DNA of 64,000 nucleotides from JACKOB01 sp024234575 (GTDB lineage: Bacteria; Pseudomonadota; Gammaproteobacteria; Pseudomonadales; Oleiphilaceae), in NCBI GenBank assembly GCA_051208035.1, contig JBPJFZ010000009.1, positions 62,001 through 126,000 of the forward strand, written 5' to 3'. The position numbers and the translations under genes were made by a program. Under the pieces are notes generated by a model, which saw nothing but the letters and a program-made list of their open reading frames with translations, was not told the origin of the DNA and made no database searches. This document shows, piece after piece, positions 9,135 to 16,167 of this stretch. Numbering within the stretch: position 1 is the stretch's first letter; each line of letters opens with the position of its first letter.

Positions 9135-9372
9135 TTGCGCCTCCTAATGCCAGTGGCTTTTGAGTACGTAGCCTGAGGTGAATTATTAACCAGGTGAGTA
9201 ATAATTGATCGACACAAAAGGTGACTGATGGTCATTTGTAAAATATTCCAATTATCTGCACTGTTGAGATGATTTTTATTTTAATTTTGCTCACTATGAG
9301 CATAGCTGATTAATTAACACCGAAACTTTCAGCCTTTTCGTTAATCAATGAATCACCCCCTGGAGGAAAACG

Positions 9373-10101
9373 ATGCGTTTGGCGATATTGGACTGTGACT
9401 ATCTTTACGATAATCTTAAGCAGGACTACATCAGTTACCCGCATATGTTTATCAAAGCCTTTGAGGCTTCAAATCAGCCCATTTCTTATGAGGTGTTTTC
9501 AGCCATCGATCGACAACTGCCGAATATCACTCATGAGTTTGATGGCTGGGTGATTATGGGCAGTAAATTTGGTGCCTATGATGACTACCCTTGGATTCAT
9601 GAGCTGAAAGCTTTTATCCGTCAGTTGTATGCAGCCGGGGAAAAGCTCGCTGGCATTTGCTTTGGGCACCAGATTATTCACCAAAGTTTGGGTGGTAAAG
9701 TGCAAAAGGCTGCCGTTGGGTGGGGGGTTGGCGTGCATGATTATCAGGTGCTGCAAAGACCTCAGTGGCTGACTTGCCTGGCAGAAGATGTGCCTGCGCA
9801 CCTGTCGATTATCGTTAGTCATCAGGACCAGGTGATCGAGACAGCGCCTGGTGCGGAAGTGCTAGCCGGCAGTACTTTCTGTCCCAACGCGATCTGCGCA
9901 ATGAATGATCAGATCTTCACCTGCCAGGCGCACCCTGAATTTACCGCCGAGTATTCCCGCAAACTGATGAATATTCGTCGCACTTGTATCGGGGTGGAAA
10001 AAGTAGAGTTGGCCGAAATGTCGTTATTGAAGATGCTGGATTCAAGGCGTGTACTACAGTGGCTTTACCAGCTATTTATCCAGCCAAGAAAGGTGGCTTG
10101 A
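9373..10101 (+). CDS. Class I glutamine amidotransferase-like protein
   Basis: This 242-residue stand-alone GATase1 protein of the GuaA-N-like group has nucleophile Cys in LAGICFGHQIIHQSLGG and catalytic His-x-Glu in CQAHPEF. An early WVIMGSKFGAYDDYPWI segment matches the oxyanion region. Such stand-alone proteins often act as gamma-glutamyl peptidases or hydrolases of gamma-glutamyl compounds, but the target is unknown here. A GGAGG ribosome binding site precedes the ATG. It converges with a LysE-type exporter gene 66 bases away. Confidence 0.88.
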   Translation: MRLAILDCDYLYDNLKQDYISYPHMFIKAFEASNQPISYEVFSAIDRQLPNITHEFDGWVIMGSKFGAYDDYPWIHELKAFIRQLYAAGEKLAGICFGHQIIHQSLGGKVQKAAVGWGVGVHDYQVLQRPQWLTCLAEDVPAHLSIIVSHQDQVIETAPGAEVLAGSTFCPNAICAMNDQIFTCQAHPEFTAEYSRKLMNIRRTCIGVEKVELAEMSLLKMLDSRRVLQWLYQLFIQPRKVA

Positions 10102-10167
10102 TAGTGTCTCGCTCAATCTCAGTGATCGGGTTTGGCGAAGTACTTTGCAGTTTTGTATTTCATCGCG

Positions 10168-10830
10168 TTAACGCTCGGTGAGTGCCAGTTTTAGCGCCAG
10201 GCCGGCAAAAATAGCGGCTATTGGCCACTTAAGGTACTTTTCGGAGGCGGTTGAGCTTTTTAAAAATTTAGTACCCAGATAACCCGCAAGGTAGCCGAAT
10301 ATTGAAAACACAGTGGCTACCAGAACAGTGAATAGCATGCCTAACAGAAGTAGTTGCTGCCATACCGGCGTGATCTGTGACGTGACAAATTGGGGCAGAA
10401 ACGCGAGAAAGAAGATCGCTACTTTCGGGTTGAGGACATTCATCACAAAACCTTTGTTAAACAAAGACCACAACGCAGGTTGGTTGGGTGAGACTGATTC
10501 GGCAGGTTGCTCGTTTCCCCTTTTTTCGCTGCCTGATTTTTCGAAAGTAGTTTGGATCGTTTTATAGGCTAAATAAAGCAGATATGCAGCTCCGGCGATT
10601 TTCAGTGCCGTGAAAGCATAGGCAGAGGTGCTGATAATCGCCGAAAGACCAATGGCTGCGGCCCCCGTATGCACTAGATTTCCTGCAGCCAGCCCCAAGG
10701 CTGTGGCAATGCCAGCTTTGGTGCCATGGTTTGTACCCTGAACTAAAAGAAAGACAATATCCGGTCCCGGTGCCACAATCAGCACGAACGATGTTGCCAA
10801 AAACAGCGCTAAATTGGTGGCATCAAGCAT
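10168..10830 (-). CDS. LysE/RhtB family amino-acid exporter
   Basis: This 220-residue inner-membrane protein has about six hydrophobic segments and the family signature near the N-terminus, IVAPGPDIVFLLVQGTNHGTKAGIATALG (split here by its G-P-D core). A second conserved region is FLLAFLPQFV-like (AIFFLAFLPQFVTSQ). The family exports amino acids such as threonine, homoserine or lysine; the substrate is not predictable. A polar loop at about residues 95-115 separates the two halves. Confidence 0.92.
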   Translation of the reverse strand: MLDATNLALFLATSFVLIVAPGPDIVFLLVQGTNHGTKAGIATALGLAAGNLVHTGAAAIGLSAIISTSAYAFTALKIAGAAYLLYLAYKTIQTTFEKSGSEKRGNEQPAESVSPNQPALWSLFNKGFVMNVLNPKVAIFFLAFLPQFVTSQITPVWQQLLLLGMLFTVLVATVFSIFGYLAGYLGTKFLKSSTASEKYLKWPIAAIFAGLALKLALTER

Positions 10831-11018
10831 AGTGAAGACTCATCTGAAAAGTATTGGTTATCCAGTTCATCGGGGAAGCCTGTCATATTTATCAGGTTGT
10901 GTATTGGTCGTTGATTCTGCAAGGTGCTAACGTTAGCACAGTATTAAACCCGTTTTCATAACAAGCACGTTGATATCTGCACTTACTGCAATTTACACAA
11001 ATAAAAAGGGAATCATCC

Positions 11019-11573
11019 ATGGAAATGCTTATTGTCGGATTGGCAGTATTTTTTGCCATACACCTTGTTCCAGCTGTTCCGCCATTGCGCAATGCCTTGG
11101 TTCGATTGATTGGATTAATGTCGTACAAGGGAGTGTTTTCTTTAGTATCCATAGTCGGACTCGTATTCATAGCATTGGGTGCGGGTCGCGCCCCTTTCGA
11201 AATTTTGTGGTTTCCCGATATCTGGTGGGTCGAAGGCGCGAAGATGTTAATGCTTCCGGCCTTTATTTTGGTAGTGTCGGCCTATATTCCCTCTGATATT
11301 GGCAAGAGTGTCAAACAACCGATGCTGCTGGGAGTTGGTTTGTGGGCCATTGCTCACCTTATTGCCAATGGTGATCTGGCAACCACTATTCTGTTCGCCA
11401 GCTTTCTGGGCTACGCGATTGTGGGTTCGATTAGTGCCACTTTGCGGGGGATTGAAAATTCACCGAAACGCACATCATTCGAGCTTAATATGGCGGTGCT
11501 GGTGGTCGCAGGTATTGGCTATGCGCTGGTAGGTTTCTTTCACGAGGAATTGTTTGGTGTCAAAATCTATTAG
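11019..11573 (+). CDS. NnrU family membrane protein
   Basis: This 184-residue integral membrane protein has the NnrU pattern: an N-terminal hydrophobic segment with HLVPAVPPLR, then YKGVFSLVSIVGLVFIALGAGRA, an IAHLIANGDL core and FLGYAIVGSISA. NnrU was first linked to nitric oxide or nitrite reduction regulons, and the family also includes a beta-carotene isomerase relative (Z-ISO) in plants. No denitrification genes are nearby, so the role here is open. An AAGGGA ribosome binding site precedes the start. Confidence 0.88.
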   Translation: MEMLIVGLAVFFAIHLVPAVPPLRNALVRLIGLMSYKGVFSLVSIVGLVFIALGAGRAPFEILWFPDIWWVEGAKMLMLPAFILVVSAYIPSDIGKSVKQPMLLGVGLWAIAHLIANGDLATTILFASFLGYAIVGSISATLRGIENSPKRTSFELNMAVLVVAGIGYALVGFFHEELFGVKIY

Positions 11574-11694
11574 CAATAGATTGGTGAAAACGCTCTGGCT
11601 TTGTAGCGATGGTTCGAATAATGACTTTTGGCTGGCAGGGTGGGGTGTTGACAGGTGTGAACCGTAGAGCGGCCACACCTGGTGTTTTCAGGCG

Positions 11695-11976
11695 TTACTC
11701 ATAAGTGCAGAGGTAAGCGACGTCGGACGCAATCTTCAAATGAAATATTGCATTCGCAGGGACAATAAAACTATCACCGGCTTTGTAGGTGTTCCACGCT
11801 TCTTCACCTGGTAGCTTAACGGTCATTTCACCGCTAACTACCGTCATCGTTTCTTTTTTGCTGGTATCAAACTCGTAGTCACCAGGCGCCATTACACCTA
11901 CGGTCGCAGGCAACGCTTCGCCTTTAAAGCCGACAGAGACTACCTTGCCATCAAAATACTGGTTTACTTTAAACAT
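11695..11976 (-). CDS. ppnP: Pyrimidine/purine nucleoside phosphorylase PpnP (YaiE)
   Basis: This 93-residue small cupin matches E. coli PpnP, which cleaves several nucleosides with phosphate to ribose-1-phosphate and base. Diagnostic stretches are NQYFDGKVVSVGF, GVMAPGDYEFDT, KETMTVVSGEMTVKLPG and FIVPANAIFHLKI. The length equals that of the E. coli protein. AGGA lies 8 bases before the ATG. It follows htpX on the same strand, but a hairpin with a T run separates them. Confidence 0.95.
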   Translation of the reverse strand: MFKVNQYFDGKVVSVGFKGEALPATVGVMAPGDYEFDTSKKETMTVVSGEMTVKLPGEEAWNTYKAGDSFIVPANAIFHLKIASDVAYLCTYE

Positions 11977-12000
11977 GGTTATTTCCTGTTAATTGAATAA

Positions 12001-12036
12001 AAAACAAAAAACCAGCCAAATGACGTTGGCTGGTTT
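12001..12036 (-). terminator. Rho-independent terminator after htpX
   Basis: On the minus strand AAACCAGCCAA (12036-12026) pairs with TTGGCTGGTTT (12019-12009) around a 6-base loop. The T run continues through 12001. It lies between htpX and ppnP, so ppnP probably has its own promoter. Confidence 0.88.
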
Positions 12037-12065
12037 AACACTTGGCTCGGCATTAACGGTGCAGG

Positions 12066-12950
12066 TTAAGCGGCATTCTTTAACGCCTGAATTCTATCAT
12101 CTAATGGAGGGTGGCTAGCAAACATTGCCGCAAAGCCCTGCTTTAGGCCCTGATTAATCCCAAAGGCAGTCAGGCTATCAGGCATTTCGCTAGGCAAACC
12201 GGATTCTGCCTTCAGGCGTTGCAACGCGCCGATCATTGCGCCCGTGCCTGCTAACTGTGCCCCCATGGCATCTGCCCGAAACTCTCTTTTACGTGAAAAC
12301 CACATAACGATCATTGAGGCCAGGATACCTAAAATGATTTCGGCCACAAAGGTTGCGATATAAAACCCGATACCGTGACCGTTCTCGTTTTTGAGCACAA
12401 CCCTGTCGATGGTGTAACCGATAATTCGTGCAAAAAACATAACAAAAGTGTTCACTACACCTTGAATCAGCGCCAACGTCACCATGTCGCCATTGGCCAC
12501 GTGGCCAATTTCATGGGCAAGTACGGCTTTAATTTCATCTTTGTCGAAGCGATGAAGTAACCCAGCACTCACTGCGACTAATGCGTTATTTTTGTTCCAG
12601 CCAGTTGCAAAGGCATTACTCTGTTCGGCAGGAAAAACCCCCACTTCAGGCATGCCAATATTGGCGCGATTCGCCAGGTCTTGCACGGTTGTCATTAACC
12701 AGCGTTCAGTATCATTGCGTGGCTGTTCGATGATAACGGTTTTGGTGCTCCACTTGGCAACAGGTTTCGAAATCAGCAAAGAAACGATTGCACCTGCCAT
12801 TCCGAATACGGCACAAAATGCGAGTAAATTCTGTAAATCCAGGCCACCATTGGCCTGCAGGTAGCCACCGACTCCGAGGATATTCAGGGTCACGCTAGCG
12901 ACAAGAATCACCGCCAGGTTTGTGGCCAAAAATAATGCGATACGCTTCAT
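12066..12950 (-). CDS. htpX: Membrane zinc metalloprotease HtpX
   Basis: HtpX (294 residues) is an inner-membrane M48 protease that, with FtsH, degrades misfolded membrane proteins. The sequence shows two N-terminal hydrophobic segments, the zinc motif HEIGH (in LAHEIGHVANGDMV), the downstream glutamate region REFRADAMGAQLAG, two central membrane segments and SHPPLDDRIQAL at the C-terminus. A strong AAGGA precedes the ATG. A near-consensus heat-shock (sigma-32) promoter lies 52 bases upstream, which agrees with known heat-shock control of htpX. Confidence 0.96.
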   Translation of the reverse strand: MKRIALFLATNLAVILVASVTLNILGVGGYLQANGGLDLQNLLAFCAVFGMAGAIVSLLISKPVAKWSTKTVIIEQPRNDTERWLMTTVQDLANRANIGMPEVGVFPAEQSNAFATGWNKNNALVAVSAGLLHRFDKDEIKAVLAHEIGHVANGDMVTLALIQGVVNTFVMFFARIIGYTIDRVVLKNENGHGIGFYIATFVAEIILGILASMIVMWFSRKREFRADAMGAQLAGTGAMIGALQRLKAESGLPSEMPDSLTAFGINQGLKQGFAAMFASHPPLDDRIQALKNAA

Positions 12951-13001
12951 ACAAATTTTTCCTTCATGGTTGGCTAACCGGTAATTGTCTTACAGTCTGT
13001 T

Positions 13002-13030
13002 TAATGGGGCAGCCAGCACGATTATTCAAG
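13002..13030 (-). promoter_or_regulatory. Sigma-32 (RpoH) heat-shock promoter of htpX
   Basis: On the minus strand CTTGAA (13030-13025) is followed by 15 bases and CCCCATTA (13009-13002). The E. coli sigma-32 consensus is CTTGAA, a 13-17 base spacer, then CCCCATNT. The predicted transcript would begin about 45 bases before the htpX start codon. Confidence 0.85.
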
Positions 13031-13073
13031 CTGCCTGCGCCGGTATTTTATTGATATTTCTAACCCAAAAGAG

Positions 13074-13087
13074 TGAATTTTTATTCA
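13074..13087. promoter_or_regulatory. ARG-box-like palindrome
   Basis: The 14-base TGAATTTTTATTCA matches the core of the ArgR box. It stands alone: no second box lies at the usual 3-bp spacing, and no arginine gene adjoins it. Chance is a real possibility. Confidence 0.25.
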
Positions 13088-13136
13088 TCTTATTAATGTA
13101 TCTTTTTTACTCGAATCTTGATCTGAATACGGCAAT

Positions 13137-13202
13137 TGATTTGAACTGGATCACATTTTGAGCTATGGTCAAAATGTAATCGTGTTGTATAAAAGTTATA
13201 CT
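13137..13202 (+). promoter_or_regulatory. Possible CRP class I promoter
   Basis: TTTGA-ACTGGA-TCACA (13140-13155), flanked by TTT, resembles a CRP site with a perfect right half (GATCACATTT). A TATACT -10 lies at 13197-13202 with no good -35. The site centre would be about 61.5 bases upstream of the expected start point, the classic class I position. Adenylate cyclase is encoded in this window; a CRP/Vfr gene is not. Confidence 0.45.
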
Positions 13203-13436
13203 GTGCGCTACTGAGTACAAATCCACAGTTGTCGGAGTGACCAGGCGTCGTTGGTTTCTGTTGGTGGTGGATAATTTGAAAACTTGGCTAAAGGCACTGT
13301 TAGATAGGTGATGGTGCAGAAATGACGCAAACCCGCAAGGGAAGGAAAAATAATAAAGGTATATGGAATGACCACGCTCAGCAGCTCCAAGGCCGTCGAA
13401 GTGTGTTCGGCAGTATCTAATCAGGGAGCAAAAATA

Positions 13437-13877
13437 ATGAAAAATAATATTCTTTCGTCACTTCTCGTTTCGAGCTTTATCGTTACCAGCGGCTTTACCT
13501 TATCAGCCAGTGCTGAAGATCAGGATATGTCTTCGAGCACGGTGATAGTTGATGATGTCACCATTGAAATTCGAGTAAATAAGTCCACCATACAAACCCT
13601 TCAAATACCAGAGCTTACCGAAGATCACATGGCTGGTGCCTTTTTACCTGGAGCGTTTGAGCCCACTGCTGCCGGTGAAGTGGAGGCGACCAATGAGGTC
13701 ACCCGCGGGGTAAATGATGATGCGATTCTTTACACTGATAAATCGGAAGCCGACGAGCTAAATACCAAACGTAGGCAAGGACAGGATGCGGCAACGGCCG
13801 CTTCTAAGCCAGAATTTGTTACCCGCCCTGACGGCAACGTCACCAGCAAAGCAGAGCTGAGTGTAACTGCCCGTTAA
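13437..13877 (+). CDS. Small secreted acidic protein of unknown function
   Basis: This 146-residue protein has a clear Sec signal peptide (MKNNILSSLLVSSFIVTSGF, cleavage after SASA). The mature part is acidic, has no cysteine, and shows no fold I recognise: a short beta-like segment (STVIVDDVTIEIRVNKS), then low-complexity Ala/Glu/Asp/Thr sequence with TKRRQGQDAATAASKPEFV. I chose the ATG at 13437 because of its GGGAG ribosome binding site and signal peptide; the frame is open to 13368. It appears to be a single-gene unit before truC. Confidence 0.7.
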   Translation: MKNNILSSLLVSSFIVTSGFTLSASAEDQDMSSSTVIVDDVTIEIRVNKSTIQTLQIPELTEDHMAGAFLPGAFEPTAAGEVEATNEVTRGVNDDAILYTDKSEADELNTKRRQGQDAATAASKPEFVTRPDGNVTSKAELSVTAR

Positions 13878-13912
13878 GAACGCAGTCCTTTCTCAGGCGG
13901 CCGTCCCTATCT

Positions 13913-13958
13913 ATGGCATAATGATCAGCTCAAACATTGAGTCTGATCATTATGCTAT
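13913..13958. repeat. Inverted repeat covering the truC start codon
   Basis: GCATAATGATCAG (13916-13928) and CTGATCATTATGC (13943-13955) are exact reverse complements around a 14-base loop, and three more pairs (one G-U) can extend the stem. The truC ATG (13952-13954) lies in the right arm. As RNA it would bury the start codon; as DNA it could be an operator or the terminator of the gene before. Confidence 0.65.
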
Positions 13959-14740
13959 CCATTTTATATCAAGACGATGCGTTGGTTGTGGTCAATAAGC
14001 CTGCAGGCCTATTGGTTCATAAAAGCCCCATTGACCGGCACGAAACCCAATATGCGATGCGAATTTTAAGGGATCAAATTGGTTGCTGGGTATACCCTGT
14101 ACACCGATTGGATAAACCTACCTCTGGCGTTTTGGTTTTTGGCTTGTCATCGGAAGTCGCCGCTATTTTTTCTGCGGCGTTTGAAAATCATGAGGTCGAA
14201 AAAGACTATTTAGCTGTCGTGCGAGGGTTTCCGCCAGAGTCTGGTTGCATTGATCACCCTATCCGGGAAACCGCGATGTTCAAATCCGATAAAGGAAAAT
14301 ACGAAGCCAAAGAGGCACGCAGTGCCATCACTCATTATCAGCGGCTAGCAACGATCGAGCTGCCTGTTGCTGTCGACAAATACCCTGCCTCACGCTATGC
14401 CTTAATGCGGCTGTCTCCCGTGACTGGCAGACAACATCAACTTCGCAGACATATGAAGCACCTTGCGCACCCCATAATAGGGGACCCCAAATACGGGAAA
14501 AGTAACCATAATCGTTTTTTTGCAGAGCATATTGGTGTCGAAAGGCTACTTTTAGCTTGTACGCAGATGGGGTTCAAGCACCCGCTTACAGGCCAGTGGA
14601 TGCGAGTTAGGGCACCGCTTGACGCGGCATTTGACCAGGTGCTTTCGGAATTTGGCTGGTCAGCGATTGTTGATGATAGCCTGGCTATGGACAGAAGGTT
14701 AGGCGAAGAGCAGAGCGAAAGCTGTAGTTGCTTGCGGTAA
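13952..14740 (+). CDS. truC: tRNA pseudouridine(65) synthase TruC
   Basis: This 262-residue RluA-type pseudouridine synthase resembles E. coli TruC, which modifies U65 in tRNA. It begins LSILYQDDALVVVNKPAGLLVH, has the catalytic motif HRLDKPTSGVLVFGLSSE (Asp is the nucleophile), and keeps the TruC-typical RDQIG, GRQHQLRRHMKHLAHPIIGD and FGW near the end. The frame is also open from a TTG at 13937, but the family N-terminus supports the ATG at 13952. That ATG lies inside a strong inverted repeat, so initiation may be controlled. Confidence 0.93.
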   Translation: MLSILYQDDALVVVNKPAGLLVHKSPIDRHETQYAMRILRDQIGCWVYPVHRLDKPTSGVLVFGLSSEVAAIFSAAFENHEVEKDYLAVVRGFPPESGCIDHPIRETAMFKSDKGKYEAKEARSAITHYQRLATIELPVAVDKYPASRYALMRLSPVTGRQHQLRRHMKHLAHPIIGDPKYGKSNHNRFFAEHIGVERLLLACTQMGFKHPLTGQWMRVRAPLDAAFDQVLSEFGWSAIVDDSLAMDRRLGEEQSESCSCLR

Positions 14741-14946
14741 TTCATACATATTCTTCACAAAATCATCAAATGATTCATGCGTTTTTTTATTGGGTTGTGT
14801 ATTATTTGACCGCCTAAAAATAGGCACAGAGCATGGATTCGCTCTGCAATTTTCACGAACTCACAGGGCTGTCGTTGCCGCTAGAGGTAGGGCGAATCCG
14901 TCATTGCTTTGCATTATTACAATAAAAGCTAACAAGGATTTGTTTT

Positions 14947-15588
14947 ATGAACAGAGGCAACCAATGGGGTGGCATCGCTGCCGCACTCGCACTAAATATA
15001 TTCTCAACGCAAGCACAGGCAACCACCATCGACTTCGAAGAGTTTGGTTTACAGCCATATCTTTTTGCTGATGCTCCCGCCCTAAATATTCAATACTTAT
15101 ATACGCACGATGTAAGGTTTTCTCGACATCAGAGCCCCGGGAAACTGCACAATTTTTGGGAAATCCTTAACGAAGATGGCAATTTTGGTATCGATGCCCG
15201 AAGTGGTGAGCATTTCCTGGCATTTAGCAAAAGTATTGGCACACAGGCGATAGATATTGTTTTTACTAACGTCACAGATCAATTTAGTGCTTTTGTTGGT
15301 GCTGGCAGCAATGCGAGCTGGACATTTGAGGCCTACTTTAATTCTGGTCTGGTTCACTCAGAAGTTGTAACAAGTGCTGGTGGCACCTATAGCGAGTTGT
15401 CATTGAGTGGTCTGTTATTCGATAAAGTCAGTGTTATTTCGTCGGCGGCCAGCGGTGTTATGGATGATCTCTTCTTTAAAACGGCGGCATCGTCGGTTCC
15501 TGTAAGCTCCACTCTGCTTTTGATGCTAGCTGGTTTGTTGTATCCCATTGGCAAAAGTCGCACCGTTGCAGCAAAAAGTGTAATTTAA
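14947..15588 (+). CDS. Secreted protein with a PEP-CTERM-like sorting tail
   Basis: This 213-residue exported protein has a signal peptide ending near TQAQA-TT. A beta-rich domain follows (TIDFEEFG, FSAFVGAGSNASWTFEAYF) of the kind common in PEP-CTERM and lectin-like surface proteins. The C-terminus has VPVSSTLLLMLAGLLYPIGK-S-R: a VP motif, a short hydrophobic helix and basic residues, as in PEP-CTERM signals processed by exosortase. It ends about ten residues beyond the basic cluster and lacks the exact PEP, so it is a variant. No exosortase gene is in the window. A matching tail elsewhere in the genome would settle it. Confidence 0.65.
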   Translation: MNRGNQWGGIAAALALNIFSTQAQATTIDFEEFGLQPYLFADAPALNIQYLYTHDVRFSRHQSPGKLHNFWEILNEDGNFGIDARSGEHFLAFSKSIGTQAIDIVFTNVTDQFSAFVGAGSNASWTFEAYFNSGLVHSEVVTSAGGTYSELSLSGLLFDKVSVISSAASGVMDDLFFKTAASSVPVSSTLLLMLAGLLYPIGKSRTVAAKSVI

Positions 15589-15603
15589 TTACAGCGCCTC
15601 ACC

Positions 15604-15634
15604 TGCCAAGACAAGGGGTGCACCTGTCTTGGCA
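15604..15634 (+). terminator. Hairpin after the PEP-CTERM-like gene
   Basis: TGCCAAGACA (15604-15613) pairs perfectly with TGTCTTGGCA (15625-15634). The following T content is low until about 15650, so it may protect the 3' end or terminate only partly. Confidence 0.6.
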
Positions 15635-15768
15635 ACTTCCACTGAATTCTTTTTCGTCTCCTTTGCTTCTTACTTAATAACTAGCTGACAGCGTCGTTCG
15701 CTTTTCGTTATGATCGTTGAATACTTGTCTGTCGGTAGATTTAAATGTGCATAGGAGACTCAGGGATA

Positions 15769-16095
15769 ATGAATAGAAACCCATTCAAAATTATCATTGT
15801 TGCGGTACTGGTATTTGGCTTAGGTGGGTGTGGTTCGGTGTCTCATTACGAGACCGTATATGCGCCCGCCCTGGATAGACAGGCCGCTGGCATAAAAGCG
15901 ATTCGGCATCTTCAGCGTGGGCAGGATCAAAATTGTGATATCAACATAACCCATCAAACGCCAGAACCCTATGATCTGACTGCAGAAGTCTGGACGGCGC
16001 AAATATGCAACCGCATCCAACAGTTCACCATGAAATTTGAGCCACAGGCCAATGATCAGTTAAAGATCACAGCGACAGCCTATCGTGGCAGCTAG
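15769..16095 (+). CDS. Small lipoprotein of unknown function
   Basis: This is a 108-residue protein with a type II signal peptide: KIIIVAVLVFGLGGC, lipobox LGGC with Cys at about residue 21. The mature part is about 88 residues with two further cysteines (NCDINIT and QICNRIQ) that could form a disulfide. No known domain is recognised. The ATG at 15769 follows GGGAT. It converges on the CsgG/FlgT-like gene. Confidence 0.75.
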   Translation: MNRNPFKIIIVAVLVFGLGGCGSVSHYETVYAPALDRQAAGIKAIRHLQRGQDQNCDINITHQTPEPYDLTAEVWTAQICNRIQQFTMKFEPQANDQLKITATAYRGS

Positions 16096-16167
16096 CTGAG
16101 TTTAATTTGGTAGCAACGGCACCAGCGGATAATCACTTACCCGCTGGCGTCATTCGCTATAAAGAAA

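Larger units (their letters stand above)
12951..13436. other. Gene-free divergent region between htpX and a periplasmic protein
   Basis: This 486-base stretch holds no convincing coding frame. It contains a sigma-32 promoter for htpX, a perfect TGAAT-TTTT-ATTCA palindrome at 13074-13087, a CRP-like site at 13137-13158 and a TATACT -10 element at 13197-13202. If the last drives the rightward gene, its transcript has a leader of about 228 bases containing a CCCGCAAGGG mini-hairpin near 13335. Roles beyond the sigma-32 signal are inference. Confidence 0.6.

Noticed and set aside
13300..13440. Possible c-di-GMP-I riboswitch (GACGCAAA seen near 13324)
   Set aside because: The required second half (GGTAGCGGG-type) and the GNRA/receptor layout are missing.
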